The notes beneath the pieces are model-generated. The model did not search any database and was not told where the DNA came from. It saw only the letters and a program-made list of their open reading frames with translations. Source: Pseudozyma flocculosa PF-1 (lineage: Eukaryota > Basidiomycota > Ustilaginomycetes > Ustilaginales > Ustilaginaceae). Taken from it: DNA of 64,000 bases. The DNA lies in NCBI RefSeq assembly GCF_000417875.1, contig NW_006920879.1, positions 2,130 through 66,129 on the forward strand. Direction: 5' to 3'. The position numbers and the translations under genes were made by a program. Positions 23,701 through 34,599 of the stretch are shown here, one piece after another (positions within the stretch are counted from its first letter, which is position 1; each line of letters opens with the position of its first letter).

Positions 23701-25396
23701 CACCGGGCTAGTGCCAGACCCAGGCCCAGACGCAGAGGCGCCGCCAGACGAGCTGCCGCTTCGAAATTCGGCGTCGCGGGCCATGGCGGGAAAGAGCCAG
23801 GAGCGCAGGCGCATCGCTTCGTCGGAAGTCGGACTCGGACTCGGACTCGAGCAGGAAGCGCTACCCCGGCGGCCGACGGCATCCTCACCCTCCCCGCTCG
23901 CCACGGCCGCCGCGGTGCGCTGCCCCTCGGCCTGCCTCTGCCACCACCGGTGCTCCCTCCCTCGGTCGTCGGCCTTGCCGTCCACGTCAATCGCACCTCG
24001 GTCCTTTGCCAGCTTGGTCGTCGGATGCGGCCGCCATCGGCTGCGCTCCTTGGTCAAGCCGGCGCGAGAAGGAGGGCTGGCCGCCGCTGCATCTTCAACA
24101 TAGGCCTCCTCAGCGACGACACTGGCTGGCGCGGCAGTCAGTGGTGCAGGGCCCGTCCGCCTGGACCCCTGCTGCAGACGTTTCTCGCTGCCAATCGTCG
24201 CACGTTCAGCAGTAGCCGCTGGGGTGGCGAGGGCGTCTTCCCGTCGAGCCGGCCCGAACGCCTTCTGCGGTGAGGGGATCGACGGACGGCGAAAGAGCGA
24301 CCGGCTGCGCGTCGACCCCGGCTCGTCGGTTTGGGGCCGCTGCATCGGCTGCTTTGGCTCTGCCGTTGCATCTGGGGCGCCGCCACCGCCGCCGCGGCGA
24401 AGCAGGAGGCTCTGCACGATGCCCTTGGCAGACGGGCGGCGTCGGTGCGACCCGGCCGCATCCCTGCCGGCGTCGTCGACATCCCTGCGGACCGAGCCCG
24501 AGCCGGCAACCGCGCCGCCCGCTTTNNNNNNNNNNNNNNNNNNNNNNNNNNNNNNNNNNNNNNNNNNNNNNNNNNNNNNNNNNNNNNNNNNNNNNNNNNN
24601 NNNNNNNNNNNNNNNNNNNNNNNNNNNNNNNNNNNNNNNNNNNNNNNNNNNNNNNNNNNNNNNNNNNNNNNNNNNNNNNNNNNNNNNNNNNNNNNNNNNN
24701 NNNNNNNNNNNNNNNNNNNNNNNNNNNNNNNNNNNNNNNNNNNNNNNNNNNNNNNNNNNNNNNNNNNNNNNNNNNNNNNNNNNNNNNNNNNNNNNNNNNN
24801 NNNNNNNNNNNNNNNNNNNNNNNNNNNNNNNNNNNNNNNNNNNNNNNNNNNNNNNNNNNNNNNNNNNNNNNNNNNNNNNNNNNNNNNNNNNNNNNNNNNN
24901 NNNNNNNNNNNNNNNNNNNNNNNNNNNNNNNNNNNNNNNNNNNNNNNNNNNNNNNNNNNNNNNNNNNNNNNNNNNNNNNNNNNNNNNNNNNNNNNNNNNN
25001 NNNNNNNNNNNNNNNNNNNNNNNNNNNNNNNNNNNNNNNNNNNNNNNNNNNNNNNNNNNNNNNNNNNNNNNNNNNNNNNNNNNNNNNNNNNNNNNNNNNN
25101 NNNNNNNNNNNNNNNNNNNNNNNNNNNNNNNNNNNNNNNNNNNNNNNNNNNNNNNNNNNNNNNNNNNNNNNNNNNNNNNNNNNNNNNNNNNNCGATGCCG
25201 CGACCGTCGGGCCCGCCCTCTGTCCGGCCAGGGCGTCTTCGACCGTGATGCCGGCATCGATTCCGCTGAGTCGCGAGCTCCTGCGCCGCCATGGGGCTCG
25301 CCTCGTCCTGTCGGGCTCTGCCCCGCCCGAGCCCGAGGCAGCCGCCTGTCGGGTGCCGTTCCGGCGGTCCAGAACCCCGAGCAGCACAGAAGGCAT
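14791..25396 (-). CDS. Very large disordered Ser-rich protein with a coiled coil, function unknown
   Basis: Not recognised. Two large exons are visible: from the N-gap side to 20402, and 20284-14791. The GTGAGT...GCAG intron (20401-20285) joins in frame through SKDDADG-LAEERRNEI. The second exon alone encodes about 1,830 residues, and the whole protein would be around 3,500. Composition is Ser, Pro, Arg and Ala rich. A poly-His tract lies at GTG repeats near 23468-23515. Ala runs are present, and one strong coiled coil (MRRHELERESLLDSLERTR and following heptads, about 16590-16330) is visible. No enzyme motif is seen; a scaffold or cytoskeletal role would be a guess. The 5' end is uncertain: 667 N (24526-25192) interrupt it, and the frame across the gap is arbitrary. 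ATG 25396, in a good context, is my preferred start because that frame looks most protein-like. Confidence 0.7.
23468..23515. repeat. (GTG)n trinucleotide repeat encoding a poly-His tract
   Basis: The GTG/GAT-rich run in the minus-strand coding frame of the large disordered protein gives about sixteen histidines in a row apart from one glutamine. Confidence 0.85.
24526..25192. other. Assembly gap of 667 N
   Basis: A run of N inside the 5' part of the large disordered-protein gene. Sequence and true length are unknown. Confidence 1.
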
Positions 25397-28300
25397 GGCT
25401 GCGCACGCTCTGTCCGCTCAGAGGTGCTGAGTCGAGTGTTGTTGCCGCGGGATGGGCCCGGGCTGTGGCGCTTGGAGCGCAAGGTGGCTGTCGTAGACGC
25501 TGCCCAACGGTGGCGGAGGTCGGGAAGGTAGGTCTCGGGCTATGCCTTTCTGGCAGCCAGGGGCTTTCGTATCTTGTATCACGGCTGAATAGGCCGAATC
25601 GTGTCGCGGCGTGAAGGGGGAGCTTTCGTATGCTCGTCGTCGCGTCTTGCGCGTAACGCTGCGTCCGGTCGGGTCAAGTGGTGGAGAGCCGATGGAGAGC
25701 CGATGGAGAGCAGCCTTGGTGGGCGTTAGGTGCGTCGTGAAGGTATGTATGTCGTAGTGGGACGTCGTGGGTGGTTCGTGGGCGTGGTCGTGGTCGCGGT
25801 CGCGGTCGTGGTCGTGGTCGTGCTGCTGGTTGTTGGACCGCGGCTGTAGCGTCGAGGTCCGAGACTGGGCGAAAGGGGGCCAAGCTCCCGTATCGATATT
25901 CACGTCGTGATCCGTCACAAGGAGAGGGCCGAGCCCGTAGGGGCAAGGCACCGAGCCAGAAGCCTAGGTGCAACACGGATCGTCGGTGGAACAGCGCTCG
26001 CGTCGTACTCGACTGCTGGTCGTTGTCTCCGGTCTCGACGGTCCGATCGTCTGCAGAGGGGTCTTGGTATCAGAGAGGGGCGGTGCCTGCCGTGCGTGTG
26101 CTGACGACGACGCTGGCTGGGGATGACGGATGAGGTTCGTGAATGACCTGGATCGAGATTCTGGCGTAAGGCTGCCCAGCACGAGGCTAGGGGGACGTCG
26201 TTCTGGTCATGCGAGGGCGTGTGCGAGGAGGCGTCGGGCTCGCGTGGAGAGCGAGGCCGTCACGATGTCCGAAGTTCCCCGGATCGTGAGGTGACCGTGC
26301 TGTCTTCGGCGTACGACGCGGCGTATCGCTAGGCGGGTCGTCGTCCTTGATCGTGACAGCGGCGGGTGCGAGGATGCCGATACCGCTGCCGTTGGGGCTG
26401 GATGACGAGGTGGGGGGAGGATTGACGGTCGGCTCAGAGGCAGCCAGATTAGCAAGAGGGGTCGCAGCGGCGATTCATCCGGTCCGGTCACGAGTTGAGA
26501 GCGAAGCGGCTGGAGGAGAGGCTGTCGGTGGCGAAGAACGGAGGAGTCGTGAATGGACAACGGAAGAGTAGGAGGAGGAAGAGGGAAAGGTGGACACGGA
26601 TAGGGGTGCAAGGAAGAAAGCGGCGAGGTCGACCGGCCGAGATCCTCGACCCTTCATAAAGGAGGAGAATGGGTGGGCGGCGCGGCATGCTGCATAGGCC
26701 AGCGCCACGAGCTTCCACGGACGGCCGCCCGCCAAGACGGGATGGCGCGGCCGAGATCGCCGGGCCAAGGTACAGCTCGCTGCTACCTGGCAGCGTATGT
26801 AACGTGGGCGGCCCGTACTGCGGTCAGAGAAGCCGGTCTGGTACAGCGAATGCGGTACAAAGCAAGTCAGGCAGCAGGGTGTCACGGCGCAGCCACACGA
26901 CGGACGAAAGCTCGTATCGCCTGGGTGCAGGTCGGGATGTCCTCGCTCCGCGTCTTGCTTGCTTGCCTGCTTTTGGTCTTCGATGCCGCCGCAAGCCCGG
27001 CCGCCGCGTCACCGAGGACGGACAGAAGAAGAGGTGGACGTCGGCATCTCGCCTGTCCAGGTTCCTCGCCAGGCAATCGAGGCCCGTTGCTGCTTTGCTG
27101 GTCCAGGCCAGGGAGCAAACAAGCAGCTCGAGGGAAGACGCCCCTACCTAGCCTGCCTGCCTGCTTGGGACAAGCAAAGGAGGGGAAGCGAGGGTTTTTA
27201 CGTTGGTGGGCGCCACGGCCTTGCCTCGCGGTCGCGGCCAGGACTCAGCTTCCCCCCGACCTGCTAGCGCGGTACATATGCACGAGGTGCCCGACGCTGC
27301 AGTCGTGGAAAGGTGCAGGACCGGCCCAGCCCCGAGAAACCACACAGGCAGAGGGGCAGGCAAAAGGAAGAACTGTATGGGCTCATCGTCGCCGTCAACT
27401 TTCGGCCGGCCCCTCTGTGCCGCGCCGTAGCCCATCATGCTACCACTATGTTGCCGTTGAGCGCGGCCCAGAGTACTGCTCGTCTGGCGCAGCCCCGACG
27501 GTGTTAGTCGAGGCAGCATGGCAGAAAGCAAGGCGAGCAAGAGGAGGGCGGGGTTCCTCAGGCGATGCTCTTGAGGAATCGCGGCGGGCGTGCCTGGCCC
27601 TGACCAGCTGGCCTGAGCTTGCTTTTTTTTGCCGGCGTGTGCAGTCGTCGCACCTGTATGTATATGCACAGCAGGCGCTGCAGCGTTGATCCCAAACTTT
27701 GTTTGTGCCCAAAAGGGAACGAATATCGCTGACGTAGATGGCTGCAGAGAGAAGGCGAGGCGGAGAAGAGGGGCAAGGGGGGCAAGGGGGGCAAGGGGGG
27801 CCGAGAGCGAGGCCGGGGAAGCGAGGCCCTGTGTTACCGTACCTGGGCCCCTTCGCCATCGAGTGGCATGACTTTGGGCGTCCGGCTGCAAGCCACCGAC
27901 TCTTGCCTTGGCCTCCAGCCACAGTCGACCCGACCCCTGTCCGAGCCGCCTCCTCTTTCGGACGAGGGGGAAGGCGTGTCGAGGGACGACGACGGTGTCG
28001 AGAGAGGAACGAGAGCGGCGATGCGGTCGCATCATCGTGTCGCTGTAGCGCTCGAGTCCGACCTTCTCTCGTCGCCATCATGGTCCCGATACGGGTCGCA
28101 GGCAAGGCAGGCTCGTGGGCGGGTTGGGCCTTCTTCGCAAGGATCGACGGTGCGCTTGCTCGCCAGCTTGGCCTGCCTGCGCCTGCTTGCTTGTTCCGCC
28201 CTCGCCTACCTCCACGTCGCGCGCCCGCAACGTCATCCACCGCCCGCCGCCGCCCCCGCCGCCGAAGTCGACGCCTCCATGTCTCAGGTCCCTTGCAGAT

Positions 28301-31300
28301 GTGACGCCGAGCGGGCAGGCAGGCAGGCAGGCAGGCAGGCAAGAGCCGGACCGGACCTAGCCACCGCGTGGTCGCTGGGACTGGCCAGGCCAGGCCTGGC
28401 TTGGCTTCGCCACAGCGTCCGTTGATCCTCACGACAGGCAGGCCGTCGCGCTGGGTAGAGAGCGGTGTGATGTCCTCTATCCGGCCAATCGCTCGGTGTC
28501 TTGAGATGCGACAGGGGACTGCCAAAGGGCTTTTCTTTCAGCGCAAGGCCGAGTGAGCAACTGGTGGTGGTCAAGCAGCCCGCCTTGGCTGGACTGGCAA
28601 CGGTAGGCCGCGGGACTAGAGGACTGGCTGCCCTCCTACAGAGCCTGACCAGGCGAGCCGGAGCGTGAAAGCCGCCCGGCCGCGTCCGCGTCTCATTGTC
28701 CTGCGTCTAGCAAAAGATGGTCCATCGCGCTTCCGACCAAGAGAATCGCCGCTGCGCTCAGCGTTGGGCGCTTGCTTGGTGGGCTTCGCTGAGCTCCTGG
28801 TCACACTCCGCGCCAAGCTCGAGGTCGCTGCTGCGTGTGGAGCGGTATTCCGACCTACTCTCATCCGTGCGTGCGATATACATGGGCCCTTCCTGCGGCT
28901 GACAAAAGGGGCACAGCTGCTCGCAGATCTTTGCATCTCGCCCTAGCGCAAACTAGCTGCGCTGCCGGTGAGCTGGTGCTGCCGGTAGGCTCGAGGCTGC
29001 TTGGACTGGCTGCCCGCCTGGCTGAACCTTGATCATGCAAGCCTACATCCGCTCTGCAGACGATGCCACCGCTGGCTGTCCGTGCTTCGATCGACCATGC
29101 AGCACGTGCATATATATGCTATATGGCCGTTTTTTTGCGGTTGGCGGCCTGATCCACACGACGCCGAAGGTAGCGACTCGCGTCGCCGCTTTGGATCGTT
29201 GCGCTCGCGGTTCTCCACAGTCTCTGGTCGCGAGAGCGCTTGGCGGCAGGCTGCAGATCAGAGAGACGGGCAAAAGGCTGGACCGACGCAGCGATAGGCA
29301 GGCAGGCAGCATGCATCGCAAGGGAAGCATCGAACCTTCGAACGCCCTCCTGACAAACAACGTTGGCGCGACCTAGTCGCCTGCCTGCATCTGGTCAGAC
29401 CCAGGTTCACGCACGCAAGCCTCGACCGCGCGGCTCACCAGCTGCGGGTTCAAACGCGACGGCAAGGCGCGACGGCAGAGGCTGCCGTCGCGTTCATCGA
29501 GGACATGTTGCCTCGATCTGGTGCGCGAGGGCCGGGTGGGACGCAGAGAAGCCCCTGGCTGTGCTTCCCTGATCGTCCGAAGATGTTCGCGAGGATGTGG
29601 AAGCCTGGGCTGCTCCTGCGCGAGCACCAAACCCGCGTTTGGATCATGGCCTCTGCGGAACACCGTTGCCATCATGGGCTCAGATGCCAAGCATGGAGCC
29701 GTTGCGACGAAGAAGGCGCCGGGGCATGGAGCAGTCATGGAAGGCGGGAGCAGAACGAAGAGGGAAGGTGACGACAGCGTACGCCGCTTCAGACATCGAA
29801 GGCGACCGGGGTCAGCCGCAGCGTCCAGCGAGCGGACCGAGGCGAGCGGGACCATGCCGCTACGCAGCCAGATCATCCAGCGAGACGCTCTGTTTCTGCC
29901 TAAATTCTTGCTTCGAAGCGGCACATGCCAAGGTGCTCGGCCTGTCAGACCGTCGCAGATTCATGACGCAAGCGCTGGCTGCAGAGCTGTTGGGACGCGT
30001 CCTAAAGGGCAAGAAGAGGTCGTCAAGGAGCGAGCGGCGGAGGCAGAGTTGCATCGTCGGCAGAGGTAGAGGCTAGGGCCGCAGCGATGTTGGGCGGGTG
30101 ATCTCTTCTATTACAGCGTGCGCTGGCTTGGGCCTGGATTGCACCGTCTATGGGTACGCTCACTGAGCTGCAGCGAGCCATTTGCTGGCGCGGCACTCAA
30201 GAAGCGAACGTGCTGGGCCACCCGGCTTGAGCGCCGAAGCAGTCCGCCGTCTCATAGGCCAGACGCAGGCCGAGCTACGCCGTATCATCCTCTCTCGAGG
30301 AGGGAGGCGTTCCGGCGGGCTGGTCGGGAGGAGCAGGATCTGCCAGCATCGAGGCGGATCCCTCCCGTTGCTGCTGCGGGCAGCGGGCAGCGTGGTAGCA
30401 GGCAGAGCAGGCGCGGTAACGCCAGCTTCAACGGCGTACGTCGGTCTGTGCGTGATGCGCATGGGGTGATGCCAGCTTCCGTCGCCGGGATAGTCGTCCC
30501 CACCATTCGGGTATGCCGAATGGCGTGGGTTCCGGCTGACGCGCCTCCCCAGACAAGGCAGGCAGGCTAGGCTAGGGCGAGTTCCGCATGCTGGGGCTGG
30601 TTTACCCGCCTCTCTCTTCTGTGGCGTGAGCTCAGGCGCCGGTACATGCCGCCGAGCCCGCCGAGCCCGGACCGATGCACATACATATGGGGCCGCGATA
30701 GCGTGGGCACGCATTCGGAAATGCGTTTTCGAGCCTCGACTCTGTTGATGTCCCGCCTCCTGGAAAGCGGCACGAGCGGCCATTCTCAGTCCGCGCACCT
30801 CCTCGCCGGCGGGGCCGTACTTCTGGTTCCCACGCCTACGGCTGACGCCGCGTCCAAGGACAGCGCATGGCCCCGACCTGGGCTTTGCAAGACCGTAGGC
30901 AGTCTCGCTTACGGGCCGAGCGCGGAAGGATACCGAACCGGGCGAAAACAGGCCGGGATCGCCACGAGTAAGCGCGAACGTCGCATCGGCAGTCGACTGC
31001 GTCCGCTGGCGGGCGATTGAGCAGAACGCACACGTTGATGTCGCCTTACGATGGAAAGAGGCGCCTCTTGGAGGCGGCCTCCGCGAGAGCTCGTTCCCTC
31101 ATCCCCTTTAATCTGCGAGGCTGGCTCTGGCTCCTCTCGCCGACATGACGCGCCCACTTTCTTTCCGCCTCATAACGGGCACGGTCCGAGCCGACAAGCT
31201 GCGGTTGTTTCAGCCCGAGCATCCGTCTGGAACCTTAAACCTTCCATCTTGGCCATCCGGAGCTCCTCTCCCTCACCTGCCTGCCTGCCCGCCCGCCTTT

Positions 31301-31592
31301 CTGCACCCACGCTCCCCCATGCGTTTGAGCTTGGGTGCGGCGCTGGGCTGAGGGCGACCGGCACGCTTCGCCCTAGCCATCGCGCGCAGGTCGTCGCCGT
31401 CTCGGAGCGGGCGTCTGCCCCAGCCAACTCGTTCCAGGGGATGGGCGAGCCTGGTCGCCGCGGAAGTTCCGCGGACGGTAGCTGGAATTGAGAAGCTAAG
31501 GTTGGGGCAAGGAAAGCATGCGGTGCGGAGCGGCAACGGCAAGGGCGGCCCATCGGCAACCCTTTCATCCCCAGTCTCGGTCGCTGAAAGCC
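25397..31592. other. Gene-poor island of about 6 kb
   Basis: No open frame here has recognisable motifs, and none can be joined into a convincing gene. The stretch holds a CGTGGT/CGCGGT repeat (about 25775-25825), a GGGGCAAGG minisatellite (about 27770-27800), a GCAG run (about 28311-28342), a divergent copy of the dispersed repeat near 28350-28425, and isolated AT-rich elements resembling GTGCATAT. The left part may be the 5' leader and promoter of the large minus-strand gene. Local codon statistics look non-coding. Confidence 0.6.
28350..28425 (-). repeat. Divergent fragment of the dispersed repeat (block B)
   Basis: ACTGGCCAGGCCAGGCC, then GGCTTCGCCAC, aligns with block B of 12215-12299 in the same orientation, but with many differences. 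Confidence 0.4.
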
Positions 31593-31599
31593 TATAAAG
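31593..31599 (+). promoter_or_regulatory. TATA box of the CCCH gene
   Basis: TATAAAG sits in CCTATAAAGG about 550 bases upstream of the preferred start codon at 32144. A consensus donor follows at 31820, which fits a spliced 5' leader. Confidence 0.5.
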
Positions 31600-31800
31600 G
31601 GAAGCGGGAAGTTGGGCTTGCCCGCAGCCCTGCTCCGTGGCTGCTGTCTACCTTGCTCCTTCATATCACCATACCGTAGTTCGCTCACCTCGCGCTTGAC
31701 GACCCACGCCCGACCGCACTCTCCACGCTTCATTTCCCCTCCTATTCCTCACGGGGCTCTCGCCCGCCCGCCAACCCGGGCTCCTGCCCCAGCCTATCTT

Positions 31801-31941
31801 ATGGTCTTTATTGTCACCGGTAAGTAGACAGCCGGTCCCGTTCCGCTGCCCTGCCGCGCCCCTTACGAGACGGAGTGCCTCGAGCTTCGAGTCGGGCAGA
31901 GCATGCTGCTGTAGGTCGCCTTGCATGCAGATCGCCGCTGA
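31801..31941 (+). promoter_or_regulatory. Spliced 5' leader with a possible 9-codon uORF
   Basis: ATG at 31801 is followed by a strong donor GTAAGT at 31820 and an acceptor GCATGCAG ending at 31930. Splicing joins the ATG to AT CGC CGC TGA, giving a short open frame (MVFIVTDRR) that ends at 31941, before the main ATG at 32144. This leader model is inference; no transcript data are available. Confidence 0.35.
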
Positions 31942-32143
31942 CGCCGCGCTCCTTGGACGGCCTGAAATTCAGCAGCACCGCTCATCTCATAGGCCGACCA
32001 GCTCGTCACAGGATCTCACCAAGGAGAGCTCGATCGCAGGGCAGTATCCCGCCGACCAAGTCTCTCGCTACCGCCAGCATCGACCAGCGAAGAGTACGGA
32101 GCCCTTCCTTCGCGATCGCACCACGACCTCAACCATCGCGCAC

Positions 32144-34125
32144 ATGGCTGGACTGGGCCAGCCCGTCAGGGCGCTTGGACGCGAGTTGCTGCCCCTCTAC
32201 AGCTCCGGCCACGCCGACGACCAGGCCAACCAGCATGCAGACCCGCGGTCGAGGTACGCTGCACTTCTATCCGACCCGCCATCGATCCCAGAGCTGGAGC
32301 GCTACCTCGCTCGTCTCAAGATGGGCCACATCGTCTGCCAGCCCACCGACCGCTACCGACCCACGGACCGATTTGCAGCAGATCGTTGCCTCCACCCCAA
32401 CAGATTCTCACCGTCAGCGGAGCACGACGTCCTCGATCAGCTGAAGCAGCAGCCTATGGACCCCAACCTGCCCGGCAGCATGTCGACCATCTTTGAGCAG
32501 CAGGAGGCCACCAACGCATGGTATCGCGACTGGCGCCCGACGGCGGTGGATGCCGACAGTCAGCTCCCTCCGCAGGAGCTACAGGCGCTCGGTAGCCGAG
32601 ACCGCAGCCGCGACTTCGTCCTCGATGAGCGCTCAGTCCCGAGAGGCATGACCCGCGAAGGGCTTCCGACGCAGCCTCCGGCCGTCGACAGTGAGGCCGA
32701 GAAGCTGCCGAAAGGCCGAGAGGACTCGTGGCAGCAGCAGAGGGCATCGAGGCCCTGGTCTGCTCCCGGTTGGGGTCTCAACGAGAGGGATCACCTCTGG
32801 CTCGAGCAGGCAGCGTCTCCGTCGCATCCGGCACATCAAAGGCCGTTCGACCGAGCGGATGCCACCTTTGGTGTCGGCCGGGACGATGGTCCACCTTCGC
32901 CCTCCTCGTCCTCTGCTCACTTCCTGGGCAGGGACAATGCTCTTGGTCTGACCTTCGCTCCCTTTGAGCTGGCAAGTGCTCCTCGCGCTGTCGAGGAAGA
33001 GGCTGCGCACCAGCGCGCACGAAGCCGATCGAACCCGGTGACGGCCTAGGGCCGCCGCCTCCTCTCGACGGCCACCTCGGAGTCGCTGGCGCTGCGCAGC
33101 CTGGAGCACGTCAGCGCTGGCCACAGCTTCTCGACACTCTTCTCGGGACTGCACCTCGACGACCCCAACGCCCTCGTGCCCGCCGGCAACGGCGGGGCCT
33201 CGACCCACGTGCTCAACCAGGCCGGCCTCTTCCGCGCTCCGTACGGACCCAGCCCCAACAACAAGAAGGTGGACCTGTACAAGACCGAGCTGTGCAGGCA
33301 GTGGGAGGAGAAGGGATGGTGCGACTACAAGGAGTGAGTGGGCGCGCGAGGGCATGGCTAAGCGCGTGGCGACGAGAGGAGGCGTGAGAAGCTAACATCG
33401 CCATCACCATCCTCGCCGCTTGCAGGCGCTGCCAGTTCGCCCACGGACCGCTCGAGCTGCGCCCCATCCAGCGGCATCCGCTGTACAAGACCCAGGTGTG
33501 CAAGGCCTTTGTCGAGTGAGTGCGGCTTTCGAGGGACGGCATGGCCGCGCAATGGAGCGCGTGGATGGCCTGCCTAGCTGATCGCCACGCCCGACGTCGT
33601 TGCCACCCACATCCTGCTCCCATCTCGCACCGCGCAGGACGGGTCATTGCCAGTACGGCCGACGCTGCACGTAAGTCCTGGCCGTCTTTCTCGCTCAGCC
33701 CCGTCTCGCAGCGAGGGCCCGACTGAAGCGAGACGGCCTTGCCAACCCCCGCCCCTCGCAGCTTCCGCCACGACCTCTCACCCTCGACGCACCCGCAACA
33801 CGCCTCGCCGGAGCACGACAAGCCGCTACTGGCGCGACTGGGCCGCGCGTCGGAGCCGACGCCCTCGGGCGCGTACATGCGAGACGGCGGCAACAGCCGC
33901 AAGTCGTCGATCTCAATCGGCAGCACCTCGTCGTCGTCGCGCCTCTCTTCCACCTTGACGGCACCGACCACGGCGGGCGCCGCCGTCGCTGGCAGTCTCG
34001 GCTCGGCGTCGGCTGCAGACGTCTACAGCCGTCGCACGTCGGTCTCTTCGGCCTCGCGCGGCGGAGGCGGAGGCGGAGGCGGAGGCGGAGCAGGCCGTAC
34101 CGACGAGGTCGACGCCAAACGCTGA
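32144..34125 (+). CDS. TTP/Zfs1-type tandem CCCH zinc-finger mRNA-binding protein, in-frame TAG at 33047
   Basis: Likely binds AU-rich elements in mRNA 3' UTRs and promotes decay, as tristetraprolin and Zfs1/Cth proteins do. Exons: 32144-33333, 33426-33515, 33638-33670 and 33762-34125. The joins close in frame (559 codons). Both fingers have the exact C-x8-C-x5-C-x3-H spacing: [15 protein letters not shown] with RCQFAH, and [15 protein letters not shown] with RCTFRH. They are 18 residues apart, as in TTP, and are assembled from four exons. The N-terminal part is Gln/Pro-rich without known domains; the C-terminus is Ser/Gly-rich. A TAG at 33047-33049 interrupts the frame upstream of the fingers, and there is no Met between it and the first finger. 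Readthrough, a tiny 45-nt intron with a poor acceptor (33038-33082), a sequence error or decay are all possible. The start at 32144 (CACATGGCT) is inferred. Confidence 0.8.
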
Positions 34126-34599
34126 GGACGCGGCGCCGGCAACCCGGACCGGACCGGACCGAAACGGACGCGCCGGAAGAGAGACAAGGACTGAATACAC
34201 AGGACAAGAAACGTGGAGAAGGGACGAGATCAATCCATGCTCCCGATTGCACCACACCGACCGCCTCCCAAGCCGAAGCCACCGGACTCGCCGCCATCGA
34301 CTGGCGGCAAAGTGAGCTTCGCTTCGTTACAGCCGCAGCCGTAGTCAAAGACGCGATCGCAGACATTGCCTGAAAATGTACAGCCAGATCAGAAGCGAAA
34401 ATCAAGGCATCGTCGGGTCGTGCTCTCTTCGTCCGGGGGGACTTTGCAGGTTGTCACTCGAGCTCTCCAGGCCTTCATGCGTGTCCCTGTGCCGTACCGA
34501 CCGATTCGCCGAGCTGTACAAAAGCCCGCTACGACGACGACGACGACGACGACGAAGATAGGATCCTCGCCTTTGGCAAAGGCGCCGACGGGCCAGCGA
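34126..34599. other. Convergent 3' spacer between the CCCH gene and NUR1
   Basis: About 475 bases between converging stop codons. It includes a GAC repeat (34531-34555). No gene is seen. Confidence 0.5.

Noticed and set aside
26673..27689. 338-codon plus-strand frame in the gene-poor island
   Set aside because: It has no start context, no conserved motif and codon choice unlike the genuine genes. It is overlapped by equally open frames on both strands.
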